NCBI GenBank assembly: GCA_964565665.1
Contig: CAZMFZ010000022.1
Span: 1-38,222 of the forward strand
Length of the DNA stretch: 38,222 nucleotides
Reading direction: 5' to 3'
DNA from: CAZMFZ01 sp964565665
GTDB lineage: Bacteria; Bacteroidota; Bacteroidia; Cytophagales; UBA9547
The notes beneath the pieces are model-generated. The model was not told where the DNA came from. It made no database searches and was given only the letters and a program-made list of their open reading frames with translations. Position numbers and translations under genes: made by a program. Positions 8,714-17,297 of this stretch are shown piece by piece (positions within the stretch are counted from its first letter, which is position 1; each line of letters begins with the position of its first letter).

Positions 8714-10288
8714 ATGAAAAAAATCTACAAATCATTATTTGTAATGATGGGAATTACTTCCCTATCATTTGGTCAGCCTTTCATTGAAGACCTAAATCTT
8801 TCACAAGGCTCAGGACTCCCACATACTCCACTTTCTGTAAAAATAAAAAATGCAATTGGAGAAGAATTGAATGTTTTTATCACTGTACCATGGGGAAGTA
8901 ACGGTGGATATGACGAAAACTGTATGGCACCAGTTGGCAATATGACCAACGGGCTCGCAGGGAAAGCCCACAATTGCTTTTCATATGCTCTATATTCAGG
9001 CCAGGGAGGGCCTTACTATGGCAAATACTTATTTGTTGTTGGAGCCAATGTAAAACCCATCAATGCAGTAGTTAATTGCCAGGTGCAATCTTTTGGCAGC
9101 TATCTGGATTACAATGCATTACTCAGAGGTTTTGATCAAATCAATGCTCCAACACAAAATGGCGATGTTATAATTTATACCGGGTACGAGTCGTTTGCAG
9201 GAGCTACTATTCCCCTTCATGCTGCTATTATGCATAACACCAGTACTGGAACTTTAAGACAGATTCCTGCTTTATTAGGCACATATGAAGAAACTTCTAT
9301 GACAACAGTAGACAGTGATTGGGTGGTTGCAAAAAACTGCACGAAAACTTATTACCGCCTAAAGCAACCGTATGCGGCTAATTCTAATGCAGGAGTTTCA
9401 GGTTATTGTTCCAACATTAGAAGAAGTAATGCAAGCGATATTGTTTTGAATATAACAGGGTCCAATGAGTTCTGCCAGGAAACAATTAATGCATATAGTG
9501 CAATTATTGGGAGTAGCAGTGCTCAAGGAGGCTCTTATACTTGGTCTGTTCCAGCCGATCTTTATATTTCAGGTGCAATGACTTCTTCGGTAGCCAATGT
9601 AGGAGGTTATGGAGGATCTTATACTTTTGGGGGCAATCCTAATGGTGTTCCTTTTAAAAATCTGAATATCTCTTTAAATTATACTGATAACTGTCATTTA
9701 GGTACTAATACAAAAACAAAAACAGTAAAGTTTAAAGGCAAAGTACAGTCCAATGCTATTATGCTTTCTATTAACCCTACATGCCCGACTGCAAATAACA
9801 ATGTAACGATATCCCGTAATTCTTTGACAGGTGTGTACGGTTATGACTGGTTCTTGGGAGGTTTCATTGGTATGGGCTGGACATATATAAGCGGACAAGG
9901 AACTAACAATCTTATAGTAAGAACACCTTCAAATGCCCGACCTGGGTATGTACACATGAAAGTTTCTAATGAATGCGGAATAACTGACGGGGCTGGGAGT
10001 GCCAATATACATGTGCAAGGCTATGTTCCTCCCTATTGTGGTATAGTTCCTGGATTAAGAATAGCTGCCGAAGAACTTGAAGGAGTGGTATCTACCGCCA
10101 ATATTTACCCTAATCCAGCTTCAAATCACGTAACTGTTTCAGCTTCAGGTACTGTTACTATTTATGATTTGTATGGCAAAATAGTAAAGCAGGTTTCGTC
10201 TGAGGGACCTGAAGTAACAATAGATCTCAATGGATTTGAAAATGGCATTTATATTTTAAATGGGAAAAAACTAACTGTTCAAAAATGA
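8714..10288 (+). CDS. T9SS-exported protein with NlpC/CHAP-like Cys-His domain
   Basis: The signal peptide is MKKIYKSLFVMMGITSLSFG. Residues ~75-215 look papain-like: Cys88 in KAHNCFSYALYSG, then GDVIIYTG (150-157), then His169 in PLHAAIMHN. This is the Cys then GD(V/I) strand then His order of NlpC/P60 and CHAP amidases, so a secreted amidase, peptidase or transglutaminase-like enzyme is plausible but not shown. Residues ~235-440 are Ser/Gly/Tyr-rich beta sandwiches of PKD/Ig type. The last ~65 residues are a type A T9SS sorting domain (NIYPNPASNHVTV ... YDLYGKIVKQV ... FENGIYIL). It has its own promoter and a downstream hairpin and is opposite in strand to the aromatic genes on both sides. 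Direct repeats flank it, suggesting an inserted cassette. Confidence 0.8.
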   Translation: MKKIYKSLFVMMGITSLSFGQPFIEDLNLSQGSGLPHTPLSVKIKNAIGEELNVFITVPWGSNGGYDENCMAPVGNMTNGLAGKAHNCFSYALYSGQGGPYYGKYLFVVGANVKPINAVVNCQVQSFGSYLDYNALLRGFDQINAPTQNGDVIIYTGYESFAGATIPLHAAIMHNTSTGTLRQIPALLGTYEETSMTTVDSDWVVAKNCTKTYYRLKQPYAANSNAGVSGYCSNIRRSNASDIVLNITGSNEFCQETINAYSAIIGSSSAQGGSYTWSVPADLYISGAMTSSVANVGGYGGSYTFGGNPNGVPFKNLNISLNYTDNCHLGTNTKTKTVKFKGKVQSNAIMLSINPTCPTANNNVTISRNSLTGVYGYDWFLGGFIGMGWTYISGQGTNNLIVRTPSNARPGYVHMKVSNECGITDGAGSANIHVQGYVPPYCGIVPGLRIAAEELEGVVSTANIYPNPASNHVTVSASGTVTIYDLYGKIVKQVSSEGPEVTIDLNGFENGIYILNGKKLTVQK

Positions 10289-10354
10289 GACTGTATAAAA
10301 GCAGGCCCTTTATGAGCTGTAATTATTAAAAGGTATAATAGAAAAAGTATACTA

Positions 10355-10387
10355 ATACCCCTCGCTCGCCTTTGGCGAGTGGGGTAT
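10355..10387 (+). terminator. Strong hairpin after the T9SS gene
   Basis: ATACCCC pairs with GGGGTAT and CTCGCC with GGCGAG around a TTT loop, with a small internal bulge. It lies 67 bases after the stop. No T run follows, so termination is inferred from stem strength only. Confidence 0.6.
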
Positions 10388-10507
10388 TCCAAGTGTCATG
10401 CATATGTATCCAAAATAAGATTTACCATCGATTGATCCAAAACTTTTAAAGGACAAGACAAAATCTGATTAAATGCTTTGTGAGAAACAAAGCAAGGTTA
10501 TGAATAT

Positions 10508-10640
10508 TGTTATTGGCACACAGATGACACAGATGAAGCTGATTTTCTCCGATAAAATCGGTTATTTGGGGATGGTAAATTCTATTGATTGATTTGAATT
10601 GGAAGCAGGAAATTCAAATTATGATAAATTTTTTTAATTA
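10508..10640 (+). repeat. Right arm of the imperfect direct repeat
   Basis: This is the second copy of the stretch at 8400-8530, in the same orientation, with the blocks GCACACAGATGACAC and GTAAATTCTATTGA conserved. The stretch from the hairpin at 10387 to the gene end at 10764 holds nothing else that I recognise. Confidence 0.6.
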
Positions 10641-10763
10641 TTATATAGATGAAATGGGATTTGTTTTATTAAAGTAAATACATTTTTAGATACTTTATAC
10701 CATTAAAAAATATAAGAAATTAGTGAAAATCAACCCAATCTGTCAAATCAGTGTTCCATGAAA

Positions 10764-11900
10764 CTAGACTTTCCTTATCCTCTCCAAAGCCAATTGCAAT
10801 CTTTCTTCTGTGGTGCAGACCGATATTCGTAGATAGCCTTCTCCATTCGAACCAAAAATGAATCCAGGCGTGAGAAATACATGGGCTTTTTGCAAATAAT
10901 ACTCTGTAAATTCTTCTGAAGTTTTGAATTTTNNNNNNNNNNCTTGCTGTTTGTTGAATTTGGAGCCCACTGTGTCCATTATTTCCCAAATTACCTCTCT
11001 TCTTCTTTTATAAATGGCATTTTGGGCATCGTGCCATTCTTTTGTATTGTTTACTGCTGCCGCTGCGGCATGTTGGATAGGTAAAAAATGGCCTGAATCT
11101 ATATTGCTTTTTACTTTTAATATGTTTTGCACATATTCGGCAGCCCCTACAACCAAGCCAACTCTCCAGCCTGCCATATTGTGCGATTTACTCATCGAGT
11201 TCAACTCCAATGCCACTTCCCTGCCCCCAGGATATGCCAATATACTCAATTGATTATGGTTCAAAATCGAACTATATGGATTGTCGTGCACAATTAAAAT
11301 CTTGTGTTTTTGTGCAAATGCAATGGCTTTCATAAAAACCTCATCTGTAGCCGGTGCTCCTGTGGGCATATTTGGATAATTAAGAAACATCAACTTCACT
11401 TTACTGTAATCCTGTTTATCCATTGCTTCAAAATCAGGATAATATCCGTTTTTCTCTATCAAATCGTAGTTTCGCACGGTAGCTCCTGCTATTTTCACTG
11501 CCGATGTGTAGGTCGGATAGCCTGGATTAGGTACTAATACTTCATCTCCAAAGTCTAAAAACGTAAGTGCAATGTGCATAATGGCTTCTTTCGAGCCTAA
11601 CAATGGCAATATCTCTGTATCAATATCCAGATCAACATTATAAAGCGATTTGTATTTCATCGCAAATGCCTGTCGAAATTCTTTCAGACCAATATAAGAC
11701 TGGTAACCATGATTTTTAGGGTTTTGGGCCGATCTTATCAGGGCATCTACCGTAGCCTCAGAGGGAGGCAAATCAGGATTGCCAATTCCCATGTTCACTA
11801 CATCTATTCCCGCTTGGTTCATCTTGCTGATTTCTTTCAGTTTCAATGAAAAATAGTATTCTTTTGTGTCGCCTAATCTTGTGGCAGGTTGTATGATCAT
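10764..11900 (-). CDS. Class I/II PLP aminotransferase of aromatic amino-acid synthesis (contains 10 N)
   Basis: Fold type I aminotransferase. GIGNPDLPPSEATVDAL is near the N-terminus, the Asp/Tyr region is HDNPYSSI, the PLP lysine is in NSMSKSHNMAGWRVG, and the carboxylate-binding Arg is in GEGYLRISVC near the C-terminus. It resembles the LL-diaminopimelate/aspartate aminotransferase-like enzymes that sit beside pheA in Bacteroidota and are thought to transaminate prephenate, phenylpyruvate or hydroxyphenylpyruvate. The substrate is inferred from its neighbours. The N run (10933-10942) falls about residues 320-323, where relatives carry a conserved FVWAK-like strand. That motif is missing, so the gap probably hides more than 10 bases. 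The frame is otherwise open. The upstream region contains the 42-bp repeats. Confidence 0.9.
   Translation of the reverse strand: MIIQPATRLGDTKEYYFSLKLKEISKMNQAGIDVVNMGIGNPDLPPSEATVDALIRSAQNPKNHGYQSYIGLKEFRQAFAMKYKSLYNVDLDIDTEILPLLGSKEAIMHIALTFLDFGDEVLVPNPGYPTYTSAVKIAGATVRNYDLIEKNGYYPDFEAMDKQDYSKVKLMFLNYPNMPTGAPATDEVFMKAIAFAQKHKILIVHDNPYSSILNHNQLSILAYPGGREVALELNSMSKSHNMAGWRVGLVVGAAEYVQNILKVKSNIDSGHFLPIQHAAAAAVNNTKEWHDAQNAIYKRRREVIWEIMDTVGSKFNKQQXXXXKFKTSEEFTEYYLQKAHVFLTPGFIFGSNGEGYLRISVCTTEERLQLALERIRKV
10933..10942. other. Assembly gap (10 N)
   Basis: Ten ambiguous bases fall inside the aminotransferase gene. The true length is unknown, because 10 may be a placeholder. Confidence 0.95.
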
Positions 11901-12026
11901 TATTTAATCCTATATGATTATTTATCGTAGTTTTCTATGTTTAAAATTTAGTAGTCTTGCAGCTCAATTGAGGCCTTAAATCATCAATATATTTATTATA
12001 TGCATGACATAAAGGCATATAAACAG

Positions 12027-12224
12027 AGTTTTAAACCTTACAAAGATAGTTTGGTGTCATGAAAAGACAGTTTTAAACCTTACAAACATAGTTTGGTGTC
12101 ATGAAAAGACAGTTATAAACCTTACAAACATAGTTTGGTGTCATGAAAAGACAGTTATAAACCTTATAAACATAGTTTGGTGTCATGAAAAGACAGTTAT
12201 AAACCTTATAAACATAGTTTTGGT
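12027..12224 (-). repeat. 42-bp tandem repeat, about 4.7 copies, carrying promoter-like boxes
   Basis: Units begin at 12027, 12069, 12111, 12153 and 12195 with exact 42-base spacing. Each contains the small dyad CAAAC-ATA-GTTTG (first unit CAAAG). On the minus strand, toward the aminotransferase gene, unit 1 reads TATCTTTG (12041-12048) and units 2 and 3 read TATGTTTG (12083-12090, 12125-12132), all fitting TAnnTTTG. Units 4 and 5 have drifted to TATGTTTA. The array starts 127 bases upstream of the ATG at 11900. The flanks, 11901-12026 and 12225-12333, show no other feature. Confidence 0.85.
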
Positions 12225-12333
12225 GCTTATAATTTTAATTATTAAGCTTTTCAATTATTTTTAAAGCTGTAAGAAAGCAACTTATCTATTATACTTCATG
12301 ATTTTATATTCTTTACATTGATTTATAATTCTA

Positions 12334-13164
12334 TCAGATTCCATTTTCATATTCACCCAATACTTTGATAGATTTGGTGGCTTTTGTTAAAGCGTTAATA
12401 GCATTTGAGTAGTTAATGTAATTGTCAAACACAATATCGGTGTGAAAGAAATATTCCCATTCGTTACCAATATAAGGTGTAGAGGTGAATGTCATCACAT
12501 TCATTTTATGGTCTGTTAACAAATTCATCACTTTGCTCAAGCCACCAATTTCGTGTGGCAAACTGAAACATAATGTCGCCTTGTTGATATTAATAGATTT
12601 GTTAGCGATATTATGTTTCACATTTGGATTGGCTATTACCAGAAATCGTGTAAAATTCCTTTCACTGTCTTCAATATTTTTTTTCAATATTTGAAGTCCA
12701 AACTTTTCGGCCACACCTTCACCAGCTATGGCAGCTATGCCTTTCGATTGATTTTTGGCTATTAATTCTCCCATATAGGCTGTATCTTCTGCTTCAACCA
12801 ATTTGATTTTAGGGTTTTCAGAAAAATACTTGATACACTGCATCAGTGCCATGGGGTGAGACCGGACCTCTGTAATTTCATCAACAGATTGATTGGGTAA
12901 AGCCAACAAACAATGTTCAATTCTCAGAAAAGTTTCACCTATAATTTGGTATTGAGATTTTCTGAGCAATGAATAATTGAAAAGAATAGTGCCTGCAATG
13001 GTGTTTTCTATCGCCATAACAGCACAATCTGCCTCGTTATTATCTAATGATTTGAATAGATTAACAAACGAATCGCACATAACCAAATGCTGTGGTGCAC
13101 CAAAATATTTTTCAGTAGCAATGGCATGAAACGAACCTGTAAAACCTTGAATAGCAACCTTCAC
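12334..13164 (-). CDS. pheA: Prephenate dehydratase with ACT domain
   Basis: Converts prephenate to phenylpyruvate for phenylalanine synthesis. The periplasmic-binding-protein-like catalytic part (about 1-180) shows VAIQGFTGSFH, the VENTIAG-type motif (AIENTIAGTI), and the catalytic Thr-Arg-Phe in NFTRFLVIA (about 172-174). An ACT domain follows for phenylalanine feedback, starting ATLCFSLPHEIGGLSKV, with TSTPYIGNEWEYFFHTDI in place of the ESRP-type segment. I choose the GTG at 13164 (protein V/MKVAIQG), which matches the family start. The longer frame from a TTG at 13212 adds an unlikely 16 residues. It lies 67 bases downstream of the M1 aminopeptidase gene and may share its transcript. Confidence 0.93.
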   Translation of the reverse strand: MKVAIQGFTGSFHAIATEKYFGAPQHLVMCDSFVNLFKSLDNNEADCAVMAIENTIAGTILFNYSLLRKSQYQIIGETFLRIEHCLLALPNQSVDEITEVRSHPMALMQCIKYFSENPKIKLVEAEDTAYMGELIAKNQSKGIAAIAGEGVAEKFGLQILKKNIEDSERNFTRFLVIANPNVKHNIANKSININKATLCFSLPHEIGGLSKVMNLLTDHKMNVMTFTSTPYIGNEWEYFFHTDIVFDNYINYSNAINALTKATKSIKVLGEYENGI

Positions 13165-13231
13165 TGTAATGAAAAATTTTGCAAAACAAGGGATAAAACA
13201 CCAGCCTTGCAAATGAAGCTTAGAATAAACT

Positions 13232-15655
13232 TCATTTCATATTTCGTTTCAAAGCCAGCATTTCAGCAGCACTTAAGCTTGTTTTATGGGCAAAATCAAA
13301 TATGAGTTTTTTATTGGCTGATTGCTTGTAGTAGTACTGAATATTTACATCTGCCAGGCCAGACAAGCGGGTATTGAAATGTGAGGCCGAATTTACAAGG
13401 CCTGAAAGAAGCTTTTCGTCAAAATAATTGAGCTTTTTCAGGGCTTCCATGGCGTTTATTCTGGTGCGAAATTCATAAGGAGGGCAGGCATAATTCACCA
13501 ATTCACCAATAAACTTGGCTCTATCAATGCCACAGGCTATTTCCAACCACTTGATTCTGATATTTCTACCGCTGTTCCCTATTTCATTTTTGGTGATATC
13601 GAGATATGCTTGGATATTTTCAGGAAACCGTAAGCTAAGTTTATCTAAAGTTTGCTCTACCGTGATATAAGAGGAATCGGAAAGCAATTTTCTAAGCTGA
13701 GGCTCCATATCAGAAGCAATCGGATTAGAATGCGTCAGTACCGCCCTTCTCACATGTGCGTCTTTATCAATCAAAGCCAGTTTTATCAATTCTTTGCTTG
13801 ATTTGGCTGTGTCAGCTATCAATTGGCCAATGATTTCCGCTTTTACCGCATGAAATTTTTCTTTCAAATACACACTTGTAAGCACATCTCTTTTCTTGTC
13901 TATCTCTACATTTTTTAAGGCAACTACGGCATCAAATCTATCGAGCATGTAGGGCGCTTTCAATGCTTGTTTAAAATATTCTTCTTGATATTTTATAAAT
14001 GAAACTGATTTCAAAATTTGAGAATTAGGGTCGAAAAGCACAAAATCAATGTCCAAATTGCTTTTATTTGGTATTAGTATTCTGTGATACTGATTTTCAA
14101 TCATAGGTTGCAAAGAATCTTTTGTGCCGTCTTTATACCACACTTCAAGCTTTATTGGTGTCTTAAATAAGCCTACCAAATCGTTTGTTTCATGCGTTTG
14201 CTCAATAGAAATTTCAGTAGAACGCTCGTTTTTGGTGTTTTTAACATCTGTCCAGCTTACTTTATAGCTGGGTTCTCCACCTTTATACACCCATTGCTCC
14301 CAAAATCCATTCATCGGCATGCCCAATACATCTTGAAAAGCAATCATTAATTCATTTGCATCAACATTTTTATAGGCATTTTTTTCCAAATAATATTTTA
14401 TCACTCGGTTGTAATTGTCTCTGCCCACCATGTATTTCATCATTTCTATAATAAACGCTCCCCGCTGATACCATCTCACGCTGCCTCCATTGGTGCTTGC
14501 CATAGCTTTTTTATTTGTAAGTGAAGCTGTAATAGCATCATTGTTGGCCAATCGCCTGTTCCAATCAAATTGATTTATTCCAAAAGCTTCTTTATCAAAT
14601 AGCCACCCATAATATGTAGCAAAGCTTTCCTGCAACCAACTGTCAGATTCTGATCGGGCAGTAATCAAATCGCCAAACCATTGATGGGTTAGCTCGTGGG
14701 CATTCACATACACATAGTTTCTATCAAGATAGCCGCGATTATCAACACAATAAAAATCGCCAAAAACCACCGCGGAGGTATTTTCCATTGCTCCGAAAGT
14801 ATAATTTTGTACAGGGATTTGCGAAAACGAAGGCTTCCAAGGATAAGGAATGCCAATCTCCTTTTCCATGAAATCGAACATTTGCACCATATATTTATAG
14901 GTGTGGTCAACTTTGTCTTTATGGTCAGGATAATAATATAGCCTCAAAACAATTCCTGATTTCGATTTCAATTCTTTAATCTCGTATTTGCCAATGCCCA
15001 ACATGATCAAATAAGGAGAATGGGGCTTGTCCATTTTGTATTTCCATGTTTTTGAGCCGTCTCCGTTTTCCTTTTCAAGCAATTTTGCCCCGTTTGATAG
15101 TACTTTATATGCTGAGTTAAATGTTACGTTTACTTCCGAAATCACTTTATCGTTCATATCATCGTACATCGGTATCCAGTTGCGGTTGTCTATTGCTTGC
15201 CCTTGCGACCATATTTGCTTTTGAGAAATGTGAGTGGAGTCGCTCCAACCGATGAAATACAATCCCTTTTTGGGGCGAGCTTCATAATTCACAACCAAAG
15301 TGTATTTATTGCCGAAAGTTAAATTTGAAGTAAAAAATATATACCCAGCTGTATCGTGTTTGAATTCAATTTTATTGCCATTCAAAGTAGCGTCCTTTAC
15401 TATCAAATCACCTTTGGCATCAAGGCTTATGTTTTCAACTTTATTTCTGAGAGGAGTAAAAATATGCGTTACCTTGCCTTTCACTAAGCCTTCCTTTTCA
15501 ACAAACGACAAGTCAAGCTTAAGTTCTTGAAAATCAAGCGGGTGCTCTCTTGGCGAAGTAGAAACATCAATCTCGCGTTTGAACATCTTGGGTTGGGAAA
15601 ACAAAATGCTACATGAAAAAATGAAAATAGACACGAAAGCAAAAAGATGTCGCAT
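13232..15655 (-). CDS. Secreted M1 family metallo-aminopeptidase
   Basis: Zinc aminopeptidase of the gluzincin M1 family. From the chosen ATG (15655) the protein has 807 residues and begins with a signal peptide (MRHLFAFVSIFIFSCSILFS). The longer frame from 15706 would bury this. The exopeptidase motif FGAMENTSAVVF is near residue 288, the zinc motif HELTHQWFGDL near 320, and the third ligand Glu in SWLQESFATYYGWLF near 343. A HEAT-like helical C-terminal domain follows (from about residue 600). It probably trims peptides in the periplasm or on the surface. It is divergent from yidD by 64 bases. pheA follows on the same strand. Confidence 0.95.
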   Translation of the reverse strand: MRHLFAFVSIFIFSCSILFSQPKMFKREIDVSTSPREHPLDFQELKLDLSFVEKEGLVKGKVTHIFTPLRNKVENISLDAKGDLIVKDATLNGNKIEFKHDTAGYIFFTSNLTFGNKYTLVVNYEARPKKGLYFIGWSDSTHISQKQIWSQGQAIDNRNWIPMYDDMNDKVISEVNVTFNSAYKVLSNGAKLLEKENGDGSKTWKYKMDKPHSPYLIMLGIGKYEIKELKSKSGIVLRLYYYPDHKDKVDHTYKYMVQMFDFMEKEIGIPYPWKPSFSQIPVQNYTFGAMENTSAVVFGDFYCVDNRGYLDRNYVYVNAHELTHQWFGDLITARSESDSWLQESFATYYGWLFDKEAFGINQFDWNRRLANNDAITASLTNKKAMASTNGGSVRWYQRGAFIIEMMKYMVGRDNYNRVIKYYLEKNAYKNVDANELMIAFQDVLGMPMNGFWEQWVYKGGEPSYKVSWTDVKNTKNERSTEISIEQTHETNDLVGLFKTPIKLEVWYKDGTKDSLQPMIENQYHRILIPNKSNLDIDFVLFDPNSQILKSVSFIKYQEEYFKQALKAPYMLDRFDAVVALKNVEIDKKRDVLTSVYLKEKFHAVKAEIIGQLIADTAKSSKELIKLALIDKDAHVRRAVLTHSNPIASDMEPQLRKLLSDSSYITVEQTLDKLSLRFPENIQAYLDITKNEIGNSGRNIRIKWLEIACGIDRAKFIGELVNYACPPYEFRTRINAMEALKKLNYFDEKLLSGLVNSASHFNTRLSGLADVNIQYYYKQSANKKLIFDFAHKTSLSAAEMLALKRNMK

Positions 15656-15719
15656 AATTCGGAGATTAAATATTGATAACTTTAGATTTGAATAGCAAAT
15701 TAACAAAAAATTAACATCG

Positions 15720-15932
15720 ATGTTTAAATTCCTAGCTATACTGCTTGTAAAGTTTTACAAATACAGCATTTCGCCCTTTTTCCCTATGGCTTGCAGATAT
15801 ACACCTACTTGCTCGCAATATGCTGAAGAAGCGATAAAAAAATACGGGGCTTGGAAAGGAATGTGGCTTGGAATGAAGCGGATAAGCCGTTGCCACCCTT
15901 GGGGCGGAAGTGGGTACGACCCAGTGGGATAA
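15720..15932 (+). CDS. yidD: Membrane protein insertion efficiency factor YidD
   Basis: Small inner-membrane-associated protein that assists YidC-dependent insertion. The 70 residues show the whole family pattern: an amphipathic N-terminal helix (LAILLVKFYKYSISPFF), then CRYTPTCSQYAEEAIKKYG, a Trp/Met-rich helix, and RCHPWGGSGYDPVG at the end. All three conserved Cys are present. No rnpA, rpmH or yidC neighbours are present, as is common in Bacteroidota. Confidence 0.95.
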   Translation: MFKFLAILLVKFYKYSISPFFPMACRYTPTCSQYAEEAIKKYGAWKGMWLGMKRISRCHPWGGSGYDPVG

Positions 15933-15985
15933 ATATCTTTTATGCTATGTGCACCGCAAAGCATGGTGTAATTCTACTATTACTC

Positions 15986-16263
15986 TTAAAGATCCTTTCT
16001 ATGCCCTGTATCAATCACAGTGAAAGTAAGGATATTGTCTTCAATAGGATAGAGTACCCTATAGTCAGAATAACGAATACGGTAATCTGGTCTGTTGGTG
16101 AGCTTTTTAGAGCCAGGGGTCGTGGGGTTTTTTCTAAATCTAAAATCCTTTTATTGATTTCGTTACGTACCTGATTGGGCAACTTTTCCAGTTTTTTAAA
16201 AGCATACTTTGTAATAACAAGGGTATAGTTATTTGGATAAGATTTCAAACTGGTTGAGGGCAT
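15986..16263 (-). pseudogene. RelE/ParE-type toxin, frameshifted by one base
   Basis: The first part (from ATG 16263) reads YTLVITKYAFKKLEKLP ... DLEKTPRP in one frame. The rest reads GSKKLTNRPDYRIRYSDYRV ... NILTFTVIDTGHRKDL in the next frame, ending at TAA 15986-15988. Together they form a complete RelE-like mRNA interferase with the usual PRPPGSKKL link, strand core and terminal HRKD. The frames meet at a four-G run on the plus strand (16116-16119). One more base there restores the protein. As read, the toxin would end in a scrambled tail without its active-site strands. It overlaps the antitoxin end by 35 bases, as is typical of such pairs. Confidence 0.8.
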
Positions 16264-16432
16264 CTCTAAAAGGTATCAGTTCATTTTTATGTTTAATGGC
16301 TTTGTCAAAAGCTAGTACCTCATCATAATCTTCAATGAGTTCCAATACTTTTTGGTAATCGCTCATAGGCAAGAAAACGCCAATGTTTTTTCCTTTAGGG
16401 TCTTTTACAAATGTATGGTGAAGGATAAGCAT
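16229..16432 (-). CDS. Antitoxin of RelB/Phd-like type
   Basis: A 67-residue protein directly upstream of and overlapping the toxin frame. GKNIGVFLPMSDYQKVLELI is the strand-helix signature of small antitoxins that dimerise by their N-terminal half (VVLPIEEYE-type motif). The acidic C-terminal half (EDYDEVLAFDKAIKHKNEL) would wrap the toxin. These antitoxins usually repress their own operon together with the toxin. The frame is intact, so the antitoxin may still be made although the toxin is broken. Confidence 0.75.
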   Translation of the reverse strand: MLILHHTFVKDPKGKNIGVFLPMSDYQKVLELIEDYDEVLAFDKAIKHKNELIPFRDALNQFEILSK

Positions 16433-16636
16433 CGTACTCTACAATTAATGTGTTAAACTAAGAACTTGTTTATTTTTTGCATGTCAACACTGGAATCTGC
16501 ATAGTTGAAAAAGTTTAAAGTATAATTATTAACCTGAGCCAATTTAAACCTATTCTTAATAAATAGAGTTTGATTTATGTAGTTATTTTTATATATGCAT
16601 TTCCCTATCAAGTGTTTACCCTTCATTTTAAATCTA
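16433..16636. other. Spacer between the toxin-antitoxin pair and ribE
   Basis: AT-rich. An open minus-strand frame runs from about 16629 to 16453 (57 codons, Asn/Lys/Tyr-rich) but has no recognisable motif or ribosome site. I do not call it a gene. Confidence 0.4.
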
Positions 16637-17233
16637 TTAACTACTTTGCCGATTGGCATACAACTTGCCGATATATTTTCCCAAAATATCAAATTCGAGG
16701 TTTACGCTATCGCCCACTTGCAGGTATTGAAAAGTGGTATGCTCGAAAGTGTAAGGTATAATGGCAACAGAAAAAAGCCCATTCTCAGATTTTACCACCG
16801 TAAGGCTGGTGCCATTCACACAAATCGATCCCTTTTCTACCGTTATGTTGCCTTTAATGGCATCATATTCAATTTCAAAATCCCAACTACCATTTTGCTC
16901 GTTTATGGCCAATACTTTGCCTGTTTGGTCTACATGGCCTTGCACCAAGTGTCCATCAAGTCTATCGCCAAGCCTCATGCAACGTTCCAAATTTACCATA
17001 TCTCCTATTATAAGTGAGCCAAGGTTCGATCTTTCCAAGGTTTCTTTAATGGCTGTTACTTGGTAGCTCTCATTTTCAATAGCCACCACCGTAAGGCACA
17101 CTCCATTGTGAGCCAAACTCTGGTCTATTTTTAATTCATTTGTAAATGAAGAAAGCAAGCGAAACGTAGTGTTTTCTCCCGCTACAATTCTATCTTGAAC
17201 CAAACCAAGGGCTTCTATAATGCCTGTGAACAT
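16637..17233 (-). CDS. ribE: Riboflavin synthase alpha subunit
   Basis: Dismutates two 6,7-dimethyl-8-ribityllumazine molecules to riboflavin. The invariant N-terminus MFTGIIEALG is present. The chain consists of two lumazine-binding beta-barrel repeats (about 1-90 and 97-190), each with a Cys-containing NGVCLTV or NGTSLTV strand, as in SLAHNGVCLTV and GSICVNGTSLTVV. The length, 198 residues, is normal. It is divergent from pcm, and no other rib gene is in the window, so it is a stand-alone gene here. Confidence 0.96.
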   Translation of the reverse strand: MFTGIIEALGLVQDRIVAGENTTFRLLSSFTNELKIDQSLAHNGVCLTVVAIENESYQVTAIKETLERSNLGSLIIGDMVNLERCMRLGDRLDGHLVQGHVDQTGKVLAINEQNGSWDFEIEYDAIKGNITVEKGSICVNGTSLTVVKSENGLFSVAIIPYTFEHTTFQYLQVGDSVNLEFDILGKYIGKLYANRQSS

Positions 17234-17297
17234 AGTATAAATTACTTGAAAGCTATTTGTGGATTAATAGTGCAATCCTCAGCCTACATTTACCATT

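Noticed and set aside
12027..12224. CRISPR array
   Set aside because: The whole 42-base unit repeats without variable spacers, and no cas gene is in the window.
16453..16692. 79-residue minus-strand protein
   Set aside because: Its first part is ribE read in another frame. The rest is Asn/Lys/Tyr-rich with no motif or ribosome site.
17020..17040. tRNA T-arm-like GGTTCGATC
   Set aside because: It lies inside the ribE coding sequence and no acceptor or anticodon arms can be formed. No tRNA or rRNA was found anywhere in the window.
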